NCBI GenBank assembly: GCA_002368155.1
Contig: AP018180.1
Location: 62,001-126,000, forward strand
DNA length: 64,000 bases
From: Nostoc carneum NIES-2107
GTDB lineage: Bacteria > Cyanobacteriota > Cyanobacteriia > Cyanobacteriales > Nostocaceae
Direction: 5' to 3'
In this document: one piece after another, positions 25,429 through 35,528 of the stretch
Numbering within the stretch: position 1 is the stretch's first letter
Layout of the letters: each line of letters begins with the position of its first letter
The notes under the pieces: model-generated
What the model was told of the DNA's origin: nothing
The model's database searches: none
Seen by the model: only the letters and a program-made list of their open reading frames with translations
Translations under genes and position numbers: made by a program

Positions 25429-25925
25429 GGCAAGATATTATCCTTGAGTGCTTCTACAACTGGTACTGTGTGCAATCCATATACCCAAACCAGTTCATCA
25501 CCTAGGTATACTTGCAAGCCAACTATTGCTATCAAAATTAGCCCAGCTCCCAGATAATAAAATGTGATGCGCTTGGGATCGCGGGCGCGAATTACATAAC
25601 GCCAAGCTGTAATCGCGGCAATAATTCCTGATAGTGACCAGCCAATGAGTGTATGTACGTTCAATACAGATTTAGCAACTTCGTATGGTTTGGCTAAACC
25701 TGCTTCAAATTGACCGAAAATGATGGCGACAAAAATAGAAATTGTCGCAATCAACATATTCCACCAACTTACCTCAAACAACCGAGAGTTGCGGGTAAAA
25801 TAGCCAATTACATCACAGCAAAAGGCAAACAGCACCATTGCAATTACGAAGTGAACCACAATGGGATGAATTGTATCTGGATAGGGTAGATTGTGGTCGT
25901 TCAAATTTGTGAGATAATCAAACAC
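25425..25925 (-). CDS. DUF2231 membrane protein, oxidase-linked (first)
   Basis: 166 residues with four helices and the same N-terminal pattern as its neighbour (LPYPDTIHPIVVHFVIAMVLF), so the two are paralogues. It starts at GTG with GGAGA 5 bp upstream. It is the first gene of the operon DUF2231-DUF2231-ctaC-ctaD-ctaE. The long AT-rich region upstream should hold the promoter. Its function is unknown; a role in assembly or electron entry for the quinol oxidase is plausible. Confidence 0.85.
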   Translation of the reverse strand: MFDYLTNLNDHNLPYPDTIHPIVVHFVIAMVLFAFCCDVIGYFTRNSRLFEVSWWNMLIATISIFVAIIFGQFEAGLAKPYEVAKSVLNVHTLIGWSLSGIIAAITAWRYVIRARDPKRITFYYLGAGLILIAIVGLQVYLGDELVWVYGLHTVPVVEALKDNILP

Positions 25926-26799
25926 GGTATTCTCCTAGGCATATCGGCTTTACCTCAAACAAACTTCTGTAATTGACACCCAAGAAATTTCACCAAAAAT
26001 TATCTACCCATCACCGGAATATAGAAATACATTATACTTGGGGCGCTATCCGGTTGTTTAAATATTAAGGTTGTGGTAGACAATTTGAGCGAGTTGGGTG
26101 CAATTACAAGTTCAGAAGTTTAGTTTTTACTCATTGATTCATCATGGCATTGTGAGATAGCGGCTCTTAATGTTTAACAAAAAAATCGCCGTTTGCTCAT
26201 TGCTTTCTTAAAGCTATCTTTTAGCTTAAGGATTTTTTTAGTACTTGTCAAAAGAGTCAAAATAAAAAAGTTTGGAGTATTTTTTTTAGCAAAAAACTGT
26301 TTTTTGAAAGGTAGCTAATTTAGCAGCTTAAAAAAACGTAAATGTAACCTACCAATTTTTAGTTATTTAGCTGACAATTTTTAAATATTAATTTGTGATT
26401 TTAATTACTAAAGCTTGCTAATAGAGCTATTTATCTAAATTCATTCGCTGCAGCTAATAAAAAATATATGCTCAATCTCACTATAGTAAAATCTATCGAA
26501 TTACTGATTGTTTTGGTGTGAATGCTGCAAATACAAGGCTGATACAAAAATGCGGCTGATGTTTTGAGCAATCTTCAGAGGAATAATATATCTCGCAATA
26601 GGATTATTTAGCAATAAATCTCGAAAATAGGGAAGTGCTACAGAACTGCGATCGCATACATAGCTGGTGGCTTTGTGGATGAAAAGGCTGAGGTGGAGAA
26701 GGTAGACTTTTAGCAATTTGTAATGGTTGCTTTATTTATACTGTGATGTACTAGTATCATGTAAACAAGCACTAAAACTTATAATGAAAATCTATGGAT
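25926..26799. other. Long AT-rich intergenic region upstream of the oxidase operon
   Basis: No convincing gene. A minus-strand frame at 26501-26716 has no recognisable features. I looked for a canonical NtcA site (GTA-N8-TAC) in the 400 bp before the first DUF2231 gene and found none. The operon promoter is expected here but could not be placed. Confidence 0.5.
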
Positions 26800-28185
26800 C
26801 TAAATTTGCATTGGTTTCATTCCCACCCAATCCAGGCAAAGCTGACGGAAATGATCGCCGCGGACTTCAAAATTGGGATATTGGTCAAAACTAGCGCAAG
26901 CTGGAGATAGCAGCACTACAGTAGCTTGGTGCTTTTTGGCTAATTCTGCGGCTTGGGGAATTGCCTTGTCCATCGTTTCCACAATTTCATAATTAGCATA
27001 CCCCACCTCTTGCAGACGTTGGGCAAATGCTGGGGCGGCGTTACCAATTAATAAAACCGCAGCGGCTTTAGCTTGAATCTTGGCTAGCCAGCCTGTGTCA
27101 TCACCGGCTTTGGCTTCACCACCAGCAATTAAAATCGCCGGACTTTTCACCGATGCTAAACCAACTTCTGCCGCATCGTAGTTGGTGGCTTTGCTGTCGT
27201 TGATAAAATCTATGCCTTCCCAAGTGCAGATATTCTCTAAACGATGGGCTACACCAGGGAATTCGCGAATAGCGCGGGAAATAGCATCAGCATCAATTTT
27301 TGCTAATCTTGCGGCTGCAACAGCCATGAGGAGGTTTTGCTGGTTATGTTCTCCTACCATTCGCAAAGCAGAGGCTTCTACAATTGGTTCTGGTGTGGAG
27401 GTTGCAGATAGTTTTTCTATTACCCAGCCATCTTCAATATAAAAGCCTTTGTCACCTATGAGGAAATCTTTGCCTTTGACACTTGTCCAATAGGCATCTG
27501 GCCAATCACTTAAACCTACTTTACTCAAATAGGCATCATCGCCATTGAACACTTGCAATTGCGATTTATGTAATAGCTGGGCTTTAATTTTGTAGTAATT
27601 TTCTAAAGTTTTGTGGCGACTGAGATGATCTGGTGTGAATGTCGTCCAAACACCAATTCTCGGCGCAAGAGTTACAGAAGATTCTATTTGATAACTACTG
27701 ATTTCTCCTATTACCCAATCTGGCTGTTTTGCAGCTAAAGCAACTTCGCAAGCAGCATAGCCAATGTTACCGCAAGCAGGGGCATCTAAACCCGCAGCTT
27801 GAAAAATTGCTGCAATTAACGCAGTGGTTGTAGTTTTACCATTTGTGCCGGTAATTCCTACCCAGGGGCGAGTTTGTAAATATCGCCAAGCCAGTTCCAT
27901 TTCCCCGATAGTTTCAATACCTAATTCTCTGGCTTTAACTAATACGGGAATGTCCCAAGGTACACCAGGGCTGACAACTATTAATTGCGGTAAATCAGCT
28001 GTATTGAATTCTAGGGAGTACCCCAGTTTTACAGTTATGTTTTCTGTAGCAAGTTCTTGTTGTTGTTTGAGGAGGGTTTCGGAGGTGTTACTATCACTTA
28101 GCACCACCTCCCAGCCTTCCCTTCGCAACAATCTTGCCGCAGCAATACCGGATTTTCCTAATCCAATGACAGCAGATCTAGGCAT
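26800..28185 (-). CDS. murD: UDP-N-acetylmuramoyl-L-alanine:D-glutamate ligase
   Basis: 461 residues, full length. N-terminal nucleotide-binding fold ([15 protein letters not shown]), central ATP-grip loop [12 protein letters not shown] with the lysine for phosphate binding, and the Mur-ligase motifs [18 protein letters not shown] and NDSKATN. It adds D-glutamate to UDP-MurNAc-L-Ala in cytoplasmic peptidoglycan synthesis. It stands alone, not in a dcw cluster, as is usual in cyanobacteria; glyS lies 89 bp upstream on the same strand. Confidence 0.97.
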   Translation of the reverse strand: MPRSAVIGLGKSGIAAARLLRREGWEVVLSDSNTSETLLKQQQELATENITVKLGYSLEFNTADLPQLIVVSPGVPWDIPVLVKARELGIETIGEMELAWRYLQTRPWVGITGTNGKTTTTALIAAIFQAAGLDAPACGNIGYAACEVALAAKQPDWVIGEISSYQIESSVTLAPRIGVWTTFTPDHLSRHKTLENYYKIKAQLLHKSQLQVFNGDDAYLSKVGLSDWPDAYWTSVKGKDFLIGDKGFYIEDGWVIEKLSATSTPEPIVEASALRMVGEHNQQNLLMAVAAARLAKIDADAISRAIREFPGVAHRLENICTWEGIDFINDSKATNYDAAEVGLASVKSPAILIAGGEAKAGDDTGWLAKIQAKAAAVLLIGNAAPAFAQRLQEVGYANYEIVETMDKAIPQAAELAKKHQATVVLLSPACASFDQYPNFEVRGDHFRQLCLDWVGMKPMQI

Positions 28186-28274
28186 AGATTGTGTGTAGCA
28201 GAGTCTCCCTGGTTAAGCACTACTGATCGTAGCGTTTATTGGCAAAAATTACACCTACTTTTTGTTTATTTAAG

Positions 28275-30425
28275 CTACAAATTTTTGACAATTGCACCAA
28301 AGTCCGCTAAAACACGGGCATGATTGCGGAGCAGTCCTAACAAATTTAACCGATTGCGCTTGATTTCTGGATCGGAGTCCATTACTAACACGCTATCAGC
28401 ACCATCGAAAAAGGTACTTACAGTAGGTGCGATTTTACTTAATGCTGTTATTAACAACTCGTAATTGCGCGATCGCTGGGCGGCTAGGGTCTGGGGTACT
28501 AATTCGACTATGGCATTGTAGAAAGCTGATTCTGAGGACTTTTGGAAGAGTTCTTGCCGAACTAGGTTAGCTGGTTCTAACTGTTCTTTATCTAAATCAC
28601 CTTGGGCAGCTAACCTTGTGGAACGGTTCACAGTTTCATAGATGGTATCTAAAGTACCATCGCGGCGAATTTGCTGCAAGTATAAAGCGCGATCGCGGAC
28701 ATCTAATAAATCCTTGAGTGCCCGTTCGGTATATTCGGGGTCATTCTCTCCTAAAACGGCATTTACTAGGTCATAATCAATTTGTTTTTCTTCTTGCAAT
28801 AGGGTACGGATACGTTGCAAGAAAAATTCGCGCAATGAGGTAACTAATTGTGCTTGGTCTTTGTTATATGTGGTGACAAAATCGGCAGTAATTTGTGCTA
28901 ATAACTCAGCTAAGTTGATTGGTAAATTAGCTGACCAGGTAATGTTAACTACAGCATTTGCAGCGCGACGTAAAGCAAAGGGATCGGAGGAACCGCTGGG
29001 GATTAAACCTAAACCAAAAATACTAACTAAAGTATCTAATCTATCTGCTAAACCGACAACTTGACCTGTGAGAGTTTCCGGTAAAATATCATCGGCTCCC
29101 CTAGGTAAATAATGCTCAAAAATTGCTCTAGCAACTTCGGAATTTTCGCCACTGGCTAAAGCGTACTTCTCACCCATTACCCCTTGTAATTCAGGGAATT
29201 CATAAACCATTTGGGTGACAAGGTCAGCTTTACAAAGCAATGCGGCTTTGTGAACATTTTGGCGTTGAGTTTCGGTTAATTGCAGTTGATTAGCAATTTG
29301 TCCCGCAATTTTGACGATTCTATCTACCTTCAGCCTTAGAGAACCTAAATCTTCTTGGAATGTGACTTTTTCTAACTGTGGTAAAAAGCTTTCTAAAGGT
29401 TTAGCTAAATCAGTTTTGTAGAAAAATTGCCCATCGGCTAATCTCGCTCTAATTACCCTTTCATTACCCACCGCAATAATATCGGCTTTGCTGGGATCGC
29501 CGTTAGAAATGGTGATGAAATTGGGCAATAAGTCTTTGCTATTTTCAGTTTTAAATACGGGGAAATAACGCTGGTGACTTACCATCACAGTGGTAATTAC
29601 CTCCGTCGGTAAGTTCAAAAATTCGTCTTCAAATTTACCCACCACCGTAGAAGGATACTCAACTAAGTTTGTGACTTCGGCTAATAAATCTGGGTAAATT
29701 TCCGTAGCACCGCTTAACTTTTGGACTGATGCCTTCACTTGTTCTTGGATAGTTGTGGTGCGTTCCTCAGCATCAACCACCACAAAAGCCGATCGCAGAG
29801 TGCTAACATAATCATTAGCTTGGGAAATTGTGACCGTTTCCGGATGTAAGACACGATGACCACGAGAAATGCGATCGCTTTTCACTACCTTAGAAGCATT
29901 TACCAACTCAATCGGCAATACCTCTGCATCTAACAAAGCCACCAGCCAGCGGATCGGACGGGAAAAGCGCACATCCCCATCACCCCAGCGCATCAACCGC
30001 TTACCTTCTAAAGCATAAATCCACTGCGGCACCAGTTCCGTTAAAATATCCGCTACTGGACGACCAGCAATACTTTTGTTGACAAACACAAAATCGCCCT
30101 TGTCAGTTGGTCGAACTTGCAGCGCTTCGATTTCCACACCTTGCTTTTTCGCAAATCCCAGAGCTGCTGGTGTGGGTTGACCATCTTTAAAAGCTGCTTG
30201 TGCGGGAGGGCCTTTAATTTCCTCTTCTCGGTCTGGTTGTCGAGATGGTAAGCCTTTAATCAGTACCGCCAACCGTCGCGGAGTTCCGTAAACTTCTACT
30301 GCATCACTAGTAAGGCTGTGAGTAGAAAGACTTTGAGGAATGAGCGATCGCCATTGTACTATGGCATCTCCCAGAAAGCTTGCAGGTAGTTCTTCTGTTC
30401 CAACTTCCAATAAAAATTCCGGCAT
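28275..30425 (-). CDS. glyS: Glycyl-tRNA synthetase beta subunit
   Basis: 716 residues, the usual length. It begins [20 protein letters not shown], diagnostic for GlyRS beta, and carries [22 protein letters not shown], an HD-like domain ([11 protein letters not shown]) and the C-terminal anticodon-binding helical domain. It works with the alpha subunit (glyQ), which is not in the window, in the alpha2beta2 bacterial enzyme. Confidence 0.97.
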   Translation of the reverse strand: MPEFLLEVGTEELPASFLGDAIVQWRSLIPQSLSTHSLTSDAVEVYGTPRRLAVLIKGLPSRQPDREEEIKGPPAQAAFKDGQPTPAALGFAKKQGVEIEALQVRPTDKGDFVFVNKSIAGRPVADILTELVPQWIYALEGKRLMRWGDGDVRFSRPIRWLVALLDAEVLPIELVNASKVVKSDRISRGHRVLHPETVTISQANDYVSTLRSAFVVVDAEERTTTIQEQVKASVQKLSGATEIYPDLLAEVTNLVEYPSTVVGKFEDEFLNLPTEVITTVMVSHQRYFPVFKTENSKDLLPNFITISNGDPSKADIIAVGNERVIRARLADGQFFYKTDLAKPLESFLPQLEKVTFQEDLGSLRLKVDRIVKIAGQIANQLQLTETQRQNVHKAALLCKADLVTQMVYEFPELQGVMGEKYALASGENSEVARAIFEHYLPRGADDILPETLTGQVVGLADRLDTLVSIFGLGLIPSGSSDPFALRRAANAVVNITWSANLPINLAELLAQITADFVTTYNKDQAQLVTSLREFFLQRIRTLLQEEKQIDYDLVNAVLGENDPEYTERALKDLLDVRDRALYLQQIRRDGTLDTIYETVNRSTRLAAQGDLDKEQLEPANLVRQELFQKSSESAFYNAIVELVPQTLAAQRSRNYELLITALSKIAPTVSTFFDGADSVLVMDSDPEIKRNRLNLLGLLRNHARVLADFGAIVKNL

Positions 30426-31196
30426 AAGGCAATTTGTGTAAAACAGTCAGTTTCAACAGTTTACCTCGCCTGTTATGCTGACTGCTCCCTTGAGGGCTGC
30501 CAACTCGAAAAATACCATTGTTGTGTAGGCAGAGGGGCTGGGGGTAGAGAGCAGGGCGAGAAAGAAAAATATAATTGTGAGGAAATTGGAGAATTTATCT
30601 GCGGGAAGTTTCTTAATTTTCTATTTTTCTTGATACTTTTCCGATTTTTACCTATAGCCTGATGAAGTTAATCGTAGAGAAAACGTGCAGTAGGGAACAA
30701 TTTTTATTTTCTCGTTTCCCTGGAGCTAGGGAAACGAGGAAATTTTCTTATCTCACCCAGAATTCAAGTTATCAGTAATGAAGTTGATACTGCAGAACAA
30801 AAACAGGACTTACGCAACTGGTACAGTCATCTTCTGGTTTAAGAGTCAACAGTCAAGGGTCAAGGGTCAAAAATTCAGGTTTTTTGGACTCTTGACATTT
30901 GACCCTGGACAAACCTAAACGAAAAAAATATGACACTTGCGTAAGTCCTAAAAAAATTAGATTTAGAATTAATAATTGGTAATTTGTAATTCGTAATTAT
31001 ATTAACTATTGTACTTATATTTTTCAGAATTAAAATTGGATTCCTATATTAAATTATAATTTTTGCGACACATCAATAATATTCTAGAGAGCAAGGTGCG
31101 GCAGTGTTCCTAAAGTCTGTCGCATTCTTTTTTCAAATTATTATTAAATGTAATATACTGTAATTTGGTAGATTTGTGGTATATTAAATATTAAGC
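30426..31196. other. Intergenic with STRR and a MITE-like family A copy
   Basis: 30841-30907 holds AGGGTCA/GTCAACA-type heptamers arranged as two inverted tracts within an IR (GGACTTACGCAA and TTGCGTAAGTCC ends at about 30809 and 30939). 31045-31145 is MITE-like copy 2. No gene is seen. Confidence 0.6.
31045..31145. mobile_element. MITE-like element, family A, copy 2
   Basis: GCGACACATCAATAATATTC, then TAGAGAGCAAGG and GTCTGTCGCATTCTTTTTTC. It matches copy 1 and the inverted copy at 60288, but both ends are diverged. Confidence 0.65.
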
Positions 31197-31349
31197 AATG
31201 TGCTGTGGTCTAGACGTGCAGCAAACGCAGATGTGCAAGACTCAGCTAATGCTATTCGAGAATTTAATAGCAAACTGCATCAAAACGATCACATAGATTT
31301 AAGCTTGATTTCTATAGCAGATGGACTCACATTAGCAATCAAACGTTAA
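31197..31349 (+). pseudogene. C-terminal remnant of a SAM-dependent O-methyltransferase
   Basis: An open stretch without start codon reads NVLWSRRAANADVQDSANAI, then REFNSKLHQNDHIDLSLISI and ADGLTLAIKR before TAA. That is the conserved last ~50 residues of caffeoyl-CoA-type O-methyltransferases (family form DNVLWSG...AIRxFN...D.S.LPIxDGLTLAxKR). The first ~170 residues, including the SAM-binding motifs, are missing; upstream lies AT-rich DNA and a MITE-like copy. The SDR gene begins 6 bp after the stop, so the pair was probably an operon. Confidence 0.8.
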
Positions 31350-31355
31350 CCAATC

Positions 31356-32105
31356 ATGATAGGTAAATTAGACGGCAAAGTGGCAATTATTACCGGAGCA
31401 TCTTCTGGTATTGGTGAAGCCACCGCCTTAGCACTAGCAGCAGAAGGTGCAGCAGTTGTTCTGGCTGCTCGCAGAGGCGATCGCTTAAATGCCTTGGCAG
31501 AAAAAATTGCTACTAGTGGAGGCAAGGCTTTACCCATTATTACTGATGTAACAGACGAGTCTCAAGTACAGAATTTAGTTGACAAAACAAAAACTGAATT
31601 CGGTCATATAGATATCCTCGTCAATAATGCAGGTATTGCGGTTATTGGTGCTATTGATGGTGGCAATACCTCAGAATGGAAAGAGATGATTAATCTCAAT
31701 CTCTTGGGGTTGTTGTATGTCACCCATGCAGTATTACCCATTTTGAAAGCTCAAGGTGCAGGACATATCGTCAATATTTCATCCGTTGCGGGGCGCACTG
31801 CAAGGGTTGGAATTGGTGTATATAATGCAACTAAATGGGGTGTAAACGGGTTTTCAGAATCCTTGCGGCAGGAAGTTTGTAAGCAAAATATCCGTGTCAC
31901 AGTTATTGAGCCTGGGTTAGTAAATACGGAGATAAATGATCATATTACCGACCCGGTTTTTAAACAACAAAGCGAAGCGCGCCGTCGTTCTGTGACACCT
32001 TTGGAAAGTGAAGATATTGCAGCTGCGATCGCGTATGCAGTTACCCAGCCATCCCGTGTGAATGTGAATGAAATTCTCATTCGACCAACATTGCAAGAAT
32101 GGTAA
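31356..32105 (+). CDS. Short-chain dehydrogenase/reductase
   Basis: 249 residues, a classical SDR. Cofactor loop TGASSGIGEA (13-22), NNAG motif (ILVNNAGIAV), catalytic Ser in NISSVAG and the YxxxK pair in YNATKWG. The Arg-rich AARRGDR after the second strand favours NADP(H). Its substrate is unknown. It follows the O-methyltransferase remnant by 6 bp and may have lost its original promoter when that gene was deleted. Confidence 0.93.
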   Translation: MIGKLDGKVAIITGASSGIGEATALALAAEGAAVVLAARRGDRLNALAEKIATSGGKALPIITDVTDESQVQNLVDKTKTEFGHIDILVNNAGIAVIGAIDGGNTSEWKEMINLNLLGLLYVTHAVLPILKAQGAGHIVNISSVAGRTARVGIGVYNATKWGVNGFSESLRQEVCKQNIRVTVIEPGLVNTEINDHITDPVFKQQSEARRRSVTPLESEDIAAAIAYAVTQPSRVNVNEILIRPTLQEW

Positions 32106-32471
32106 ATACTTAGGAAATAGGGGAAAAGGAAAGGGATTTAATTAGTTATGTTTGTTTAATTTGTAGCGAGTAGTAAGTTAGCTGTAAGCCTAGTTAAACA
32201 AACATAATTAAGAAAAAACATCAGAAACTCAAATATTTAGCTAGGGGCAATTTATGATTGCCCCGATAATATGCATTTATTTGGAAGTTCTTATTTATCT
32301 GAATGCAATTTTATCTTACTATAAGCCATACCATACTTTTCAATTAACATCTTATAGTTAGACAGCCAAAATAGAAGAATTTTATCTACCTTAAAATCAT
32401 TTATATTGTAGTCAGCCATTGAGCATACAATCTCATCTATTTTCAATTGTCATAAATCTCTGAGAAATTGA
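32106..32471. other. Intergenic between convergent genes; hairpin at 32244-32264
   Basis: GGGGCAAT, TTATG, ATTGCCCC forms an 8-bp GC-rich stem and could end transcription from either side, although no T tract follows. Otherwise AT-rich without genes. Confidence 0.5.
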
Positions 32472-32717
32472 TTAATCAGAAGTGATTCCTAATTCAAATT
32501 TGGATTTTTTTAACTGTTCCCACATTTTCTCAATTTTCTGATAAGCTTCCTCTGGTGAAAGTTTACCGTTTGTCTCCAAGGAAGAAATATAACCAACTTT
32601 TTGAGAAAATTCTTGCAAATTCGCGTTAAATACTAAGTTCTGCGGTTTTACTTGACCACGGTAGCGACTGCGAGGATAGAGAAAGCCATCTTTGATTATG
32701 CCGTTTGATTCCGCCAT
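32472..32717 (-). CDS. Conserved small cyanobacterial protein (DUF7219-like)
   Basis: 81 residues from ATG 32717, which has AGG 8 bp upstream; an in-frame start at 32759 adds a poorly conserved-looking 14-residue lead. The pattern FLYPRSRYRGQ, then LVFNANLQEFSQKVGYIS and SPEEAYQKIEKMWEQLKKSK looks like a small family widespread in cyanobacteria. Its role is not known. No membrane segment. Confidence 0.75.
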   Translation of the reverse strand: MAESNGIIKDGFLYPRSRYRGQVKPQNLVFNANLQEFSQKVGYISSLETNGKLSPEEAYQKIEKMWEQLKKSKFELGITSD

Positions 32718-32900
32718 AATTTGCACCTGCTGGTAATCTAGAAGGCAAAATATTAGCAAGTCCTCAGTTTCTTGGCAATTGATACTTTTACTAGATTAAT
32801 AAGTACCGTTTAGCATTGAGGAATAAGTGTATTTCCTCAAAATCAAAGATGAATTTTTCCAAGCGCTACGGATAGTACTGAATTTGCTAAAAATTTGAGC

Positions 32901-34106
32901 CTATTTCCTACGTGCGCCAAAGTGCAAAATTGCAGCCAAGCTTAATAGGAAAAGCCCCAAAGCACAAACCCCATTCCACTGTCCAATTACCCAACTATAG
33001 CTACCAAGTAAAGAACCGAGTGCCCCACCACTGTAGTTAATCACCATATAAACAGTGTTCAATCGGCTCTCAGCATTGGGAACAAGATTATAAACGCGGA
33101 TTTGATTGGAAAGGTAAGCGCTATGCATTCCCAACTCTAAGATAACTACACCGAAAATCAGACCCATTAAATGAGTCCCTGTTAGCCAGAGAATTGTAAA
33201 GCCGGATAAAGCAAAACAAAGAGCAATACCTACAACGCGCCTCGCGCCCCATCTGTCTACTAACCTACCTAACAGAGAACTTGTACCTGCTCCCACTAAA
33301 CCGACTAAGCCAAATAATCCTGCAACTTGACTGTCATATTTATAGACAGGCGATTCTAGCAGGAAAACCAGTGTCACCCAAAAGACATTAAAAGCGCAAA
33401 ATATTAAAGCGATATTAAATGCAGCTTCCCGAAGTACAGGCTGTTGATAGGTAAGATGGGCAAGACTCTGCATTAGTTCTGGATAAGACATCTGTGATGA
33501 GGAGCGATTTTCAGGTAATTGCTGACGAATCGCTAAAGCCAGAACAATCATTACACCTGCAGAAATCCAATAAATTCCAGACCAGCCCATTAGCTTACCC
33601 ACAAAACCACTCACAGAACGAGCTAGCAAAACACTAATAATTAACCCACTCATTAAGGTACCAATCACCTTTCCGCGTTGGTTGGGTGGGGTGATTTGGG
33701 CAACGAAGGGAAGAATTAAATGGGCAACAATGCTGCTAAACCCAAGAAAAAAACTCGCTACACCCAGCCAAATAATGTTGGGAGAAATGGCAACGGCAAC
33801 TAAGGTACAACTTAGTAAGCCGAACATTTTAATAATCAGCTGTTTTCGTTCTAAACGATCGCCTAACGGCACTAAAAACAATAAGCCTGTTGCATAGCCT
33901 ACTTGGGTAAGCGTCGGGATAAATCCTACCTGCTGCACAGAGATATGAAAGCTTCTACTCATATCTGCTAACAGAGGTTGATTGTAATACACATTTGCTA
34001 TTGCTAATCCACAGGCGATCGCTAAGGTGAAAACAGTCGTTCGATTTGCTAGCAGATTACTAAATGCAGTTGTATCGTTGAGCTGAGACTGCTCTTGAAA
34101 ATCCAT
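32901..34106 (-). CDS. Major facilitator superfamily transporter
   Basis: 401 residues with twelve predicted helices. The N-terminal motif YYNQPLLADMSRSF resembles the drug:H+ antiporter/inner-membrane transport group also seen in YnfM/AraJ-like proteins. The loop 2-3 motif A is LGDRLERKQLI; the second-half equivalent is GRLVDRWGARRVVG. Substrate unknown. It is monocistronic, with a 500-bp AT-rich gap to the divergent PP2C-like gene. Confidence 0.9.
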   Translation of the reverse strand: MDFQEQSQLNDTTAFSNLLANRTTVFTLAIACGLAIANVYYNQPLLADMSRSFHISVQQVGFIPTLTQVGYATGLLFLVPLGDRLERKQLIIKMFGLLSCTLVAVAISPNIIWLGVASFFLGFSSIVAHLILPFVAQITPPNQRGKVIGTLMSGLIISVLLARSVSGFVGKLMGWSGIYWISAGVMIVLALAIRQQLPENRSSSQMSYPELMQSLAHLTYQQPVLREAAFNIALIFCAFNVFWVTLVFLLESPVYKYDSQVAGLFGLVGLVGAGTSSLLGRLVDRWGARRVVGIALCFALSGFTILWLTGTHLMGLIFGVVILELGMHSAYLSNQIRVYNLVPNAESRLNTVYMVINYSGGALGSLLGSYSWVIGQWNGVCALGLFLLSLAAILHFGARRK

Positions 34107-34618
34107 AAATATGTAGTTAGTATGTTGGGTTATTGCTTCATTTGCGGACTATAGCAGAGTTTTTCCCAACCACATCACACATCACTCTGATGCATCCTTT
34201 CCCTCTGAAAATTTCAGCCATCACTGATGAATATAGACATCTTTAGAAATTAGTACAACAATTTTTATCATAGGCTAGATAATTGTTTAGCAAAAGCCAG
34301 ATATAGCAGTATTTGTAAATTAAAAACAGAAAAAAATGTACAAAAATATGTGAATACAAATATAATACTATAAATCTATCAGTTTTTAGTATTTTTAAAT
34401 ATTCAATATAGATTATTTACATAAAATCTATCTGAAAGCAAGGTTTTGATAGCAAAGCTTCAGTAGTTTTGAAAAAATTATAATAGAGTTGATTGTCAAA
34501 TCATTTTATGTCATTATATACATATATAGGTATTAAATACCCTTAGTAAATAGTCTGATATTTATTTTTATAAGTATTTAATATTTGATACAGATAGCTG
34601 TGAGGTAAGACATTAGAG
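34107..34618. other. AT-rich divergent intergenic region
   Basis: Over 70 percent A+T; it should hold the promoters of the MFS and PP2C-like genes. No repeat family, hairpin or open frame of note was found. Confidence 0.5.
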
Positions 34619-35461
34619 ATGAATCAAAACGCCAGCTTCACAGTAGTGGAATCATTAAGTCGCTCAAAATACGGAGATCCTAGCTTAGGTGACGATCGCT
34701 TGGTTGTTACTAAAGATTTTGTAGCTGTCTTAGATGGCGCTACAGATGCATCAGGTGCTAGTTATGATAGGCTTTCTCCTGGTCGTTTTGTAGCAGAAAT
34801 CGGCGCTCAAGCTTTAGAAAGTCTTGCGGCTGAGGCTAGCGCTATAGAAGCTATTGAGCAGTTAACTCAAGCACTAAAAGAAGCTTTAGCAAGAGTTCAA
34901 TCAGAGACAGTGCCAATTTTTGCACCGTGTTTTGCAATCATACTCTTCTCTAATGCGCGTAGAGAACTTTGGCGAGTTGGAGATTGCCAATATTTATTAG
35001 ATGGAAAAGGTCACAATCCATTCAGCAAAGTTGATGAAGTTACAACTAAGTTACGTTCTTTGATGGTGCATTCCTATCTAGCTCAGGGTAAAACAATTGA
35101 CGAACTATTGCAAAATGATCCCAGCCAAAATTTTTTGGTTTCTATATATAGACTGCAAGCATCGTTATGTAATTCTCCAGCAGAACCATTTGGTTATGGT
35201 GTAATTAATGGTGATAAAGTCCCTGAGAAATATATTGAAGTGATTCAGATTCCCGAGGAAGTTAAATCAGTAGTCCTTGCTAGTGATGGTTATCCAGATT
35301 TAAGAAAAACTCTCACAGAAAGCGAGGCCATTCTCTCAGAAATGATTGCCAAAGACCCTTTATTTTATGACATTTATTTAGGTCACAGAGGACTCTCCCC
35401 AGGTAGAGAGTCATTTGACGATCGCACTTATGTTCGATTGGAATTAGGGCATAGGGCATAG
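34619..35461 (+). CDS. PP2C-like protein phosphatase
   Basis: 280 residues. The metal-binding aspartates of the PPM/PP2C fold are recognisable: GDDRLVV followed by VAVLDGATDASG, then WRVGDCQYLLDG, VVLASDGYPDL and DDRTYVRLE. No membrane segment or extra domain, so a soluble phosphatase. The spacing between motifs is longer than in classical PP2C and matches a divergent bacterial branch. The last residues (GHRA) and the stop codon are encoded by a GGGCATA STRR that follows, so the original C-terminus may have been replaced. Confidence 0.75.
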   Translation: MNQNASFTVVESLSRSKYGDPSLGDDRLVVTKDFVAVLDGATDASGASYDRLSPGRFVAEIGAQALESLAAEASAIEAIEQLTQALKEALARVQSETVPIFAPCFAIILFSNARRELWRVGDCQYLLDGKGHNPFSKVDEVTTKLRSLMVHSYLAQGKTIDELLQNDPSQNFLVSIYRLQASLCNSPAEPFGYGVINGDKVPEKYIEVIQIPEEVKSVVLASDGYPDLRKTLTESEAILSEMIAKDPLFYDIYLGHRGLSPGRESFDDRTYVRLELGHRA

Positions 35462-35480
35462 GGCATGGGGCATGGGAAAG
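35450..35480. repeat. GGGCATA STRR forming the end of the PP2C-like gene
   Basis: Four heptamers; the first supplies the final codons and the TAG of the PP2C-like frame. Confidence 0.75.
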
Positions 35481-35528
35481 ACATATTTTTATGCTTATTT
35501 GTGGCATAAACTGGTTTTAATGGCTGAA

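Noticed and set aside
25926-26350. NtcA binding site for the oxidase operon
   Set aside because: Searched for GTA-N8-TAC. The candidates around 25969, 26075 and 26344 fail at the second half-site, so no site is claimed although heterocyst control is likely for this operon type.
26501-26716. 71-codon minus-strand frame upstream of the oxidase operon
   Set aside because: No recognisable motif or ribosome binding site; AT-rich surroundings give such frames by chance.
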